This document shows positions 42,194 to 48,944 of a stretch of 64,000 bases of DNA, one piece after another; positions within the stretch are counted from its first letter, which is position 1, and every line of letters starts with the position of its first letter. Below the pieces are notes generated by a model. That model ran no database searches and was not told where the DNA came from. It was given only the letters and a program-made list of their open reading frames with translations. A program made the translations under genes and the position numbers. Origin of the DNA: an uncultured Clostridia bacterium (GTDB taxonomy: Bacteria; Bacillota; Clostridia; Christensenellales; Borkfalkiaceae); contig CANQHV010000004.1 in assembly GCA_947624005.1 (NCBI GenBank), forward strand, positions 1 through 64,000, in the 5' to 3' direction.

Positions 42194-43000
42194 TTACTTT
42201 TCCGAAAGCGCCTTTTCGAAGTTCACGCCGTAGAAATGTTTTTCGGCGTCGGTGTTTTCGATGCACCCGATTATAAAGGCTCCCGCCTCGGCGCAAGCCG
42301 CGTCTATATCGCCCGTGTTCAGATAAACGGCGGTAAAGACCGCGGCGAAAATATCGCCCGTGCCGTGGAAACGGACGGGAAGTTTTCTGTCCCAAACGTA
42401 CGAAAAATTTTTGCCGTCGTATATTATTTCGCCTATCTTTCCGTCCTTCTCTGCGCCCGTCAGAACTACGGTTGCCCCCGTACTATTATGGAGTTTCGCG
42501 CAGATTTTACACATTCTATCCATCGTGGGCGCCTCTTCGTAACTCTCGCCCGCAAGCAGACACGCTTCGGTGAAATTGGGTAAAATCACGTCGGCGCTTT
42601 TAATTAAATCCGCCATCGCTTCGACGTATTTTCCGTCGAACCCGCCGTAAAGCTTTCCGTTGTCCGCCATCGCGGGGTCGATTATTATCTTCGCGCCGTC
42701 AGCCGAAAATTCCTTGAAACACCTTTTCGCCACGGGCATAAGCGAAGTCTTGCCGAGGTACCCCAAAAGGAAACCGTCGAACAGAAAACCGTTGTCTTTC
42801 CAGCCCTTTAAAATGTTGTCCATCTCGGGCGCGAGGTCCAAATACGACCATGTTCTGAACATAGTATGGTTGGAAAGCACCGCCGTGGGCAGTACCGCCG
42901 CCTCTATGCCGTAAGCCGACAGCACGGGCAAGGCCACCGTAAGCGAACATTGCCCCACGCAGGAAAGGTCCTGCATCGTAAGTATTCTTTTACTTAACAT
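42194..43000 (-). CDS. Pyridoxamine/pyridoxal kinase, PfkB family
   Basis: This 268-residue kinase phosphorylates B6 vitamers to feed the pyridoxal phosphate pool. The N-terminus (ILTMQDLSCVGQCSLTVALPVLSAYGIE) is typical of PdxK/PdxY proteins. The C-terminal PfkB signature is present as PVRFHGTGDIFAAVF (about 210-224), with the catalytic Asp in GTGD. It is a single-gene unit with a GGAGA ribosome binding site and a TATAAT -10 about 50 bp upstream. The exact vitamer preference is not readable from the sequence. Confidence 0.88.
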   Translation of the reverse strand: MLSKRILTMQDLSCVGQCSLTVALPVLSAYGIEAAVLPTAVLSNHTMFRTWSYLDLAPEMDNILKGWKDNGFLFDGFLLGYLGKTSLMPVAKRCFKEFSADGAKIIIDPAMADNGKLYGGFDGKYVEAMADLIKSADVILPNFTEACLLAGESYEEAPTMDRMCKICAKLHNSTGATVVLTGAEKDGKIGEIIYDGKNFSYVWDRKLPVRFHGTGDIFAAVFTAVYLNTGDIDAACAEAGAFIIGCIENTDAEKHFYGVNFEKALSEK

Positions 43001-43125
43001 ATCATTCTCCGTTTTTTCGTTACAACTTGCATTTTAACTCTTTTTTGATTATATTCGTATACCCAAATCAATAAAATTTTATAATACCAGACTGCGATTT
43101 AACCGATTGCGTTCCCGCCGCGCGT

Positions 43126-43158
43126 AAAAATCCCGCGGCTTGCGCCGCGGGATTTTAA
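43126..43158 (-). repeat. Hairpin in the spacer before the pyridoxamine kinase gene
   Basis: AATCCCGCGGC/GCCGCGGGATT around a short loop. A second large hairpin, probably the response-regulator terminator, lies at 43197-43235 (AAGGCGCGCCC/GGGCGCGCCTT). Confidence 0.6.
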
Positions 43159-43237
43159 AAAATTATGCCGCCGAACATTTTAAAGGCGTTTTACAAAAGG
43201 CGCGCCCACGGACTGTACCCGCGGGCGCGCCTTTAAG

Positions 43238-43876
43238 TCACATTTTCGATTTTATTTTTTCGGTTGCCGAGGCGCGGCTGTCCGCGCCGAGTTTAAGATA
43301 TATCGAACTGATATAATTGCGGGCGGTGCCGTCGGAAAGTTTCAGGGCGGAAGCTATCTGGCGGTTGGTGAAGCCGTCCGCTATCATAAGCGCAATTTCG
43401 ACTTCGCGGTCGGAAAGGTCGAACGCCTTTTTGAGTTTTATCTGTTTGTCGCTTGAAACCATCATAGCCGCGTCCGTAATTTTTTTCGCGATTTTGCCCG
43501 GCAGAATGGTATCGCCCGCATAGGCGTTTTTAATTGCGTCGATAAGTGCGGTCGCGCCTATATCTTTAAGAAGATAACCGCTTGCGCCGTTGTTTATCGC
43601 GCTTAAAATATAGTCGCTGTCGTCGAAAGTGGTTAATATAAGCACTTTTATGTCGGGGTCAAGCTCTTTGATTCTTTTGGTTGCGACGACGCCGTTCATA
43701 TTGGGCATACGGATGTCCATAAGCACCACGTCGGGGCGGTATTTTTCGCAGTCTTTTACCGCCTCGGCTCCGTCTAAAGAAATGCCGCAGATTTCGAAGT
43801 CGGGGCACGTGGAAAGCACGCTTTTTATCCCCTCGGCGAGTATCATCTGGTCGTCCACAAGTAAAATTTTAATCAT
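43238..43876 (-). CDS. NarL/FixJ-type response regulator
   Basis: This 212-residue cytoplasmic regulator has a receiver domain (acidic DD at 7-8, phospho-acceptor Asp in VVLMDIRMPNMNG at about 55, and a conserved Lys in YLLKDIG at about 105). A LuxR-type HTH follows (LSDREVEIALMIADGFTNRQIASALKLS, about 153-180). It overlaps the histidine kinase gene by 8 nt, so the two form a cognate pair. The target genes are not evident; no exporter genes lie downstream, unlike LiaRS- or DesKR-type systems. Confidence 0.93.
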   Translation of the reverse strand: MIKILLVDDQMILAEGIKSVLSTCPDFEICGISLDGAEAVKDCEKYRPDVVLMDIRMPNMNGVVATKRIKELDPDIKVLILTTFDDSDYILSAINNGASGYLLKDIGATALIDAIKNAYAGDTILPGKIAKKITDAAMMVSSDKQIKLKKAFDLSDREVEIALMIADGFTNRQIASALKLSDGTARNYISSIYLKLGADSRASATEKIKSKM

Positions 43877-45134
43877 CGTCTTTCTCCTTTACGGCAACGC
43901 CGTTCTCCTGATTTTTCAAAGGCAGGGTTATCTGGGTTTCGAAGCCCTCGCCGTCCTCGCTGCCGAACACGCACGAGCCGCCCAGCTCCGCCGCTTTTTT
44001 GCGTATGCCGCTCAATCCGAAGCCCTCTTTTATCTTAACCGTGCCGAAGCCGTTGTCCGAAATAATCACCTGAAGATTGCCGAGCGACTTTTTCACCTCG
44101 ACGTAAAACGCCGTGGCGCGACCGTGGCGTATGCCGTTTGAAAAGCTTTCCTTTATCGTGTCGCACACGAATCTGTGCGCGTCCTCGGAAAGTTCGACGT
44201 CTTCCAAATCGCACCTTATTTTAAGGTCGGTGCCGTCGATTGTCTGGGCTATTATCTCTTCTATGTCGGCTTTAAGCGAATTGCCCGTGCCCCTGCCCGC
44301 GAGAAGATGTACGCTTTCGCGCATTCTTTCAAGCGCGTCGCGGGCTTGCAGATTTGCGGATATAATGCGGTTTTTCGCCTCGGCGGGGTCGGTGTCTATA
44401 AGCAGTTTCGCCGCTTCGGTCTGCATAATAACCGTCGTCATCGAGTGCCCCGCGTTGTCGTGGATTTCCTTTGCGATGCGGTTGCGTTCTTCGTAAACCG
44501 CGGTCTTCGAAAGCTGTTCGTACACCTCGCGCAGTTTTTCGCGGTTCTGCTCCGCCTCGTCAAGCGCGGCGCGGAGTTCGACGTTGGTGACGTAGAATTT
44601 TATAAGGAAATTCGCGACGACGTAATGCACGCCCAGCACGAAAAGACCGAATATGCAGCCGCCGAGAATATCGACTATCGAGCTGAAAACAGACGCGCCC
44701 TCGTTTACGGTCACCCAGCCCACAATAAACGAAACGATATAAAAGCCGCACGCCGTGCCGAAAAGTATGGTTCTGTCTTTGAATTTTGCGACCGACAGAT
44801 AAAACTGAGTAAGCACTATGCAGTAAAGCGTGGACAGAAACGAATTGCCCGTAATTGCGCTTATCGCGAGCAGAAGCGCCGATTCCATACCGTAAAACAC
44901 CATTTCGAGGGGAAACAGCGCGACGAAAAAGGCGTGTACGAATTCGAGCACGGTAAGCACGAAGCAACACGCTATGACCGCCACAAGAAGCCATACGCGC
45001 GAACTTATGCCGACGACCGTCGCAAACTGCGCGCACACCACTATTTCGATGACGACAAGCAGCGCAAGGCAGGTCATTCTGACGTATTTGACGAATTGGC
45101 TTTTATTTAAAGTTATATCTTCCGAGGTACGCAT
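43869..45134 (-). CDS. Membrane sensor histidine kinase, HisKA_3 type
   Basis: This 421-residue sensor has six or so N-terminal membrane helices (about 18-190), a coiled coil (about 195-220), and the dimerisation/phospho-acceptor motif ERNRIAKEIHDNAGHSM with His near 231. The HATPase_c domain has SDNGFGTVKIKEGFGLSGIRKKA. The type pairs with NarL-family regulators, and the regulator gene follows directly. The start overlaps the end of radC by 22 nt. Having little sequence outside the membrane, it probably senses membrane state or a small hydrophobic ligand. Confidence 0.92.
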   Translation of the reverse strand: MRTSEDITLNKSQFVKYVRMTCLALLVVIEIVVCAQFATVVGISSRVWLLVAVIACCFVLTVLEFVHAFFVALFPLEMVFYGMESALLLAISAITGNSFLSTLYCIVLTQFYLSVAKFKDRTILFGTACGFYIVSFIVGWVTVNEGASVFSSIVDILGGCIFGLFVLGVHYVVANFLIKFYVTNVELRAALDEAEQNREKLREVYEQLSKTAVYEERNRIAKEIHDNAGHSMTTVIMQTEAAKLLIDTDPAEAKNRIISANLQARDALERMRESVHLLAGRGTGNSLKADIEEIIAQTIDGTDLKIRCDLEDVELSEDAHRFVCDTIKESFSNGIRHGRATAFYVEVKKSLGNLQVIISDNGFGTVKIKEGFGLSGIRKKAAELGGSCVFGSEDGEGFETQITLPLKNQENGVAVKEKDDD

Positions 45135-45832
45135 ATTTTGACTATATTACCCACCGTAAACTTTGATTTTATCGAATCTATACGGCAGGAATCGAAGTAA
45201 CTGAAAACGCCGTCGTCGGCGACAATGCAGTGGTCGAGAAGCCGTACGTTGTTCATACTGCATATCAGTTGAAGTTGTTCGGTAAAAACGTCGTCGTCCG
45301 CGGACGGAAAGCAACCCGAGGCGGGGTGATTGTGCGCGAACGCAACAGCCCACGGGCGGTTTTCGGAAAAGGCGCGGATTATCTCTTCGGGACGGAGCGA
45401 AATTTTGTGACTGTCGAGGTCGGTAAAGGGATATATGCGTTCCAGAAGCGAATCTTTACGTATAAGATACAGCTCGGCGTATTCCGATTTGCGGCCCGAC
45501 AGCCTTTCCTTTGCAAACTGCTTGACGTCGCCGAAATTTTTAAGATATCTGCCGCTTTCGCAGGGTATTGAAGTGCGCGAGATACAGGCTCCCACCACCG
45601 CCAGAAAATCCGCGGTGCGCGCGCCCACGCCTTTTACCGACATAAGCTCGTCCGCGGAGGCGTTAAGCACGCCCGAAAGCGTTCGGAATCTGTCGAGAAG
45701 GTCGTGCGCGAGCGGATTGGTGTTCACCCTCGGCAATGCGGTAAACAGCAACAGTTCCAGAATTTCGTGGTCGGCGAGTTGCGAACCGCTTTTAAGTTTG
45801 TCGTAAAGACGCTGTCTGTGCCCTTCGTGCAA
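45113..45832 (-). CDS. radC: RadC-like JAB-domain protein
   Basis: RadC-family proteins have helix-hairpin-helix DNA-binding motifs followed by a JAB/MPN metallo-domain. The 239-residue product begins HEGHRQRLYDKL, has the HhH segment VKGVGARTADFLAVV (about 63-77) and the metal site AFAHNHPASGCFPSADD (about 163-179). The biological role is unsettled despite the DNA repair name. The start is TTG at 45832; this fits the conserved N-terminus MHEGHR. It overlaps the histidine kinase gene, so the three genes probably share an mRNA. Confidence 0.92.
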   Translation of the reverse strand: MHEGHRQRLYDKLKSGSQLADHEILELLLFTALPRVNTNPLAHDLLDRFRTLSGVLNASADELMSVKGVGARTADFLAVVGACISRTSIPCESGRYLKNFGDVKQFAKERLSGRKSEYAELYLIRKDSLLERIYPFTDLDSHKISLRPEEIIRAFSENRPWAVAFAHNHPASGCFPSADDDVFTEQLQLICSMNNVRLLDHCIVADDGVFSYFDSCRIDSIKSKFTVGNIVKICVPRKI

Positions 45833-45869
45833 AAAATTTTACCCCGCGTAAAAATTATTACTTTTTTAT

Positions 45870-45898
45870 TTTACCATAAATTTAAAAAAGTGTATAAT
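45870..45898 (+). promoter_or_regulatory. Promoter of the M20 dipeptidase gene
   Basis: Plus-strand TTTACC (45870-45875), a 17-bp spacer and TATAAT (45893-45898), in the radC-dipeptidase divergent gap. Confidence 0.65.
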
Positions 45899-45933
45899 AT
45901 TTTTAGAACAAATTTTCAAAGGTTGATTAAATT

Positions 45934-47190
45934 ATGCGCGATATTACGCTTGAAATGGCCCAAAGCCTGTCAAAACTTATACGGTTCCCCTCCGTCGGGG
46001 GCGAACCCGCAGATGGCGCGCCCTTCGGCGCGGACGTAAAAGACTGTCTGAATTATTTTCTGTCGCTTGCCGAAAGTTTCGGCTTCGGAACGCGGAATTA
46101 CGACGGTTATGCGGGCGAAGTCGTGTTCGGCGAGGGCGAAGATTTCGCAATTTTGTGCCACCTCGACGTCGTTCCCGCGGGCGGAAACTGGTCGCGCCCG
46201 CCTTTTTCGGGCGATATCGATTTTTCCGAAGGCAGAATTTACGGCAGAGGCGCGGTGGACGACAAGGGCCCCGCGATAGCCTGCCTTTTTGCGATGAAAG
46301 CCTTGAAAGACGGGGGTTTCAGACCCGCGCGCACCGTAAAACTTATCGTAGGTTGCAACGAAGAAAGCGGCTGGCGGTGCCTCGAACATTATAAAAAATG
46401 CGCGCGCCTGCCCGAAGAGGGCTTTTCGCCCGACGCCGAATTTCCCGTAATCTATGCCGAAAAGGGCATAATGCACGTCGAATTCCGCTTCCCTGCCCAC
46501 GGATTTTCCGACCTTACGGGCGGCGGTGCGACAAACGTCGTCTGCGACTTATGTTCGGTCGTATGCCCCGCCGACGAGGCAAAATTAGCGAAGTATATGC
46601 TGACTTTTGAAAACGGCAGGGTGATTTCGCGCGGGAAAAGCGCGCACGGTTCGACGCCCGAACGCGGCAAAAACGCGATATCGCCCGTACTTTTGTATCT
46701 CGGCGAATATAAGGCGCACGAATTGCTGTTCGAAAACTTTTTCCACCTTAAAGGCGTGCGCGACGAAACGGGCGAGCTTACCTTTTCGCCCAACGTCGTA
46801 AGGCAGGAAAACGGCTTCTATTACGTAGCCTGCGACATACGCTATCCCGTGACTTACGACCGACTGAAAATACTTGAAAAGTTCGAAAGTGAGCATATAC
46901 CTTACAAAATTCTGCACGAACAGGCTCCCTCTTACGTTGACCGCGATTCGCCGCTTGTTAAAAATCTGTGCGCGGTTTACGAAGAGGTTACTCGCCGCCG
47001 CGCCCAACCCGTGGCGATAGGCGGCGGCACTTATGCGCGCGCACTTTCGCGCGGGGTCGCGTTCGGTCCCGTGGACGTTGGCGACGCCGACGTCGTTCAC
47101 AGACCCGACGAATTTATAACCTTTTCGCAACTTGAAAAATGTTACGATATATACAAACTTGCGCTTGAAAGATTGACAAAATCGCGATAA
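45934..47190 (+). CDS. M20 family dipeptidase (PepV-like)
   Basis: This 418-residue cytoplasmic metallopeptidase cleaves dipeptides. The zinc-binding and catalytic motifs are in order: FAILCHLDVVPAG (His, about 70-82), GRGAVDDKGPAIA (bridging Asp), and CNEESGWRC (catalytic Glu pair, about 139-147), with a late His in VDVGDADVVHRPDE. A lid domain lies between. The pattern matches PepV/CPG2-like enzymes. It is followed after 17 nt by the membrane-anchored papain-like protein on the same strand, which suggests a link to peptide or cell-wall turnover. Confidence 0.9.
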   Translation: MRDITLEMAQSLSKLIRFPSVGGEPADGAPFGADVKDCLNYFLSLAESFGFGTRNYDGYAGEVVFGEGEDFAILCHLDVVPAGGNWSRPPFSGDIDFSEGRIYGRGAVDDKGPAIACLFAMKALKDGGFRPARTVKLIVGCNEESGWRCLEHYKKCARLPEEGFSPDAEFPVIYAEKGIMHVEFRFPAHGFSDLTGGGATNVVCDLCSVVCPADEAKLAKYMLTFENGRVISRGKSAHGSTPERGKNAISPVLLYLGEYKAHELLFENFFHLKGVRDETGELTFSPNVVRQENGFYYVACDIRYPVTYDRLKILEKFESEHIPYKILHEQAPSYVDRDSPLVKNLCAVYEEVTRRRAQPVAIGGGTYARALSRGVAFGPVDVGDADVVHRPDEFITFSQLEKCYDIYKLALERLTKSR

Positions 47191-47207
47191 CGTGTGATAA
47201 TTTTCGT

Positions 47208-48074
47208 ATGACAAAACGCAGACTTCCGAAAAAAATAATCGCGCTTATAGTATGCGGCAGTATAATTTTTGCGATAGGCGTCGTCGCGCTCGGCTTTTAC
47301 TTCCACTTTTTAAGCGCGCACAGGCTTAAAGTCATAAAGCCCGACTATGCGCGCGAAGAAATTGCGGCGATTCTCGACAAAGACGAGCTGTCGGAGGACG
47401 ACTACGCGCTTTTATACAGACAGACGGGGCTGACGAAGATAGGAATCGACCGCGCGCGCGAACACGGCGAATACGGCAAGTCGCGCGTTCTTGAAATTCA
47501 GGACGACGTATTTGAAGAACACGAGGTGGTTCACGACCTGTTCGCGCCCTACGTCTGTCAGGACGACATAAAGGACTCGGTGACCAATATCTACCTCGAA
47601 CCGGGCGATATAATCGTCACCTCCTCCACCCATATCGCGGGTTTCAGAATAGGGCACGCGGGGCTTGTCTGCGACAGTCTGAACGGCGGCGCGAACGGCA
47701 GGATTTTACAAGCGTCGCAAATAGGCTCGACAAGCGATTTCGGCGATTTTTCGGACTTTTCGTCGCGTATAAATTTTATGATTCTACGCCCCAACCCCGA
47801 ACTTATCGACGCGCAGACCGTGGCGGACGTATGCGAATTTGCCAAAACCGAGCTTACGGGGCTTTCGTACTTCCCCGCGGCGGGCGTGCTTTCGAAAAAG
47901 AGCAACGTCAAAAAAACGCAATGCGCGCATATAGTCTGGTACGCCTATAACAAATTCGGGTATGATTTGGACAGCAACGGCGGCGCGGTGGTCACGCCCA
48001 AAAATCTGGCTGATTCGGAATATCTCGAAGTCGTGCAGGTGTTCGGCTTCGATTTCGGCAAGCTTTGGAAATAG
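47208..48074 (+). CDS. Membrane-anchored YiiX-like permuted NlpC/P60 protein
   Basis: This 288-residue protein has an N-terminal anchor (KKIIALIVCGSIIFAIGVVALGFYF after MTKRRLP). Its outer domain has the order GDIIVTSS...GHAGLVCD (candidate catalytic His, about 150) and then KKTQCAHIVWYAYNKFGYD (candidate catalytic Cys, about 248). His before Cys is the circularly permuted arrangement of YiiX/YebB-type papain-like hydrolases. Possible substrates are peptidoglycan peptides or lipids. It is transcribed with the M20 dipeptidase. The assignment rests on motif order only. Confidence 0.7.
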   Translation: MTKRRLPKKIIALIVCGSIIFAIGVVALGFYFHFLSAHRLKVIKPDYAREEIAAILDKDELSEDDYALLYRQTGLTKIGIDRAREHGEYGKSRVLEIQDDVFEEHEVVHDLFAPYVCQDDIKDSVTNIYLEPGDIIVTSSTHIAGFRIGHAGLVCDSLNGGANGRILQASQIGSTSDFGDFSDFSSRINFMILRPNPELIDAQTVADVCEFAKTELTGLSYFPAAGVLSKKSNVKKTQCAHIVWYAYNKFGYDLDSNGGAVVTPKNLADSEYLEVVQVFGFDFGKLWK

Positions 48075-48109
48075 CGCGCACATATTTCGCGATTTGCGCG
48101 CAAAACGGG

Positions 48110-48138
48110 TTGCAATGCGCGCCCGCAAATGATATAAT
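48110..48138 (+). promoter_or_regulatory. Promoter of tRNA-Val
   Basis: TTGCAA (48110-48115), a 17-bp spacer and TATAAT (48133-48138), 9 bp upstream of the mature tRNA. Confidence 0.75.
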
Positions 48139-48147
48139 ATAAACGTC

Positions 48148-48224
<77 letters not shown>

Positions 48225-48244
48225 CGTCGCCGCAAGGCGTTTTA

Positions 48245-48280
48245 AAAGGGTTGCCGAAAGGGGCAACCCTTATGCTTTTA
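48245..48280 (+). terminator. Terminator after tRNA-Val
   Basis: AAGGGTTGCC-GAAAG-GGGCAACCCTT, with a T-rich tail (ATGCTTTTAA). A near copy follows tRNA-Ala. Confidence 0.7.
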
Positions 48281-48457
48281 ACGCCCGTAGCGGCTTTTCC
48301 GAAAAATCTTTGCCTTTTCGGACGGCGATTTTAAACTTTGAAACGCGCCGCGCCGCGCGAAGTTCCCCGCCCGACGGCGGGATTTGATTTGGGCGCGCGT
48401 TTCAAGGTCGCACCGAAAACGCGCGGACGGTTTTTGCGCGCAAGACGGTTAAAACGT

Positions 48458-48486
48458 TTGACAAACCGCGCGATTTCTAATAATAT
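48458..48486 (+). promoter_or_regulatory. Promoter of tRNA-Ala
   Basis: TTGACA (48458-48463), a 17-bp spacer and TAATAT (48481-48486). Confidence 0.75.
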
Positions 48487-48516
48487 ATTGTTGTAAAGCG
48501 CGAAGCGGAAAAATAC

Positions 48517-48592
48517 GGGGATATGGCTCAGTTGGTAGAGCGATGCGTTCGCAACGCATAGGTCGCCGGTTCGAATCCGACTATCTCCACCA
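48517..48592 (+). tRNA. tRNA-Ala (anticodon CGC)
   Basis: Acceptor GGGGATA pairs with TATCTCC and contains the G3-U70 wobble that identifies alanine tRNAs. The anticodon stem ATGCG/CGCAT carries loop TTCGCAA, so the anticodon is CGC, reading GCG. The T-arm has GTTCGAATCC, and CCA is encoded. Confidence 0.96.
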
Positions 48593-48614
48593 CGTCGCCG
48601 CAAGGCGCGTTTTG

Positions 48615-48645
48615 CAAAGGGTTGCCCAAAGGCAACCCTTATGCT
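48615..48645 (+). terminator. Terminator after tRNA-Ala
   Basis: AAGGGTTGCC-CAAA-GGCAACCCTT with the same ATGCTTTTAACGCC tail as the tRNA-Val terminator. Confidence 0.7.
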
Positions 48646-48749
48646 TTTAACGCCTGCGGCTCCTTTTCCCAAAAAATCTTTGCTACGCAAATCTTTTTTG
48701 GGAGCCCTATGGGTGATTTTACCGTGTTCGAATTTGAGACACGGTGCTC

Positions 48750-48791
48750 CGCCATGAAAAACAGAGGTCACCCACCTCTGTTTTTTCATGG
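48750..48791. terminator. Long hairpin between tRNA-Ala and the metallophosphoesterase
   Basis: CCATGAAAAACAGAGGT pairs with ACCTCTGTTTTTTCATGG (one extra T) around a short loop. The stem is rich in A/T at the base, and it may act as a bidirectional terminator insulating the two units. Confidence 0.55.
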
Positions 48792-48893
48792 CTAAATTTC
48801 TTACTTTGAACCCGCCATTTATTATAAATTGACTTATAAATCAGAAGTGCGTATTTACTGTTAAATAAACTTTGGTACCCTATTCACGTATTA

Positions 48894-48922
48894 TTGATTT
48901 TCATGTTAAGAAAGCGTATAAT
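48894..48922 (+). promoter_or_regulatory. Promoter of the metallophosphoesterase gene
   Basis: TTGATT (48894-48899), a 17-bp spacer and TATAAT (48917-48922). It overlaps the upstream in-frame ATG of the track ORF, so translation must start later, at 48945. Confidence 0.75.
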
Positions 48923-48944
48923 TTACTTTAATAGAGGTCACCTT

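Noticed and set aside
48331-48789. 152-residue minus-strand ORF containing GGDSRIRTGDLCVANASLY
   Set aside because: This is the antisense of tRNA-Ala and its flanks; the peptide is a well-known false product of tRNA complements.
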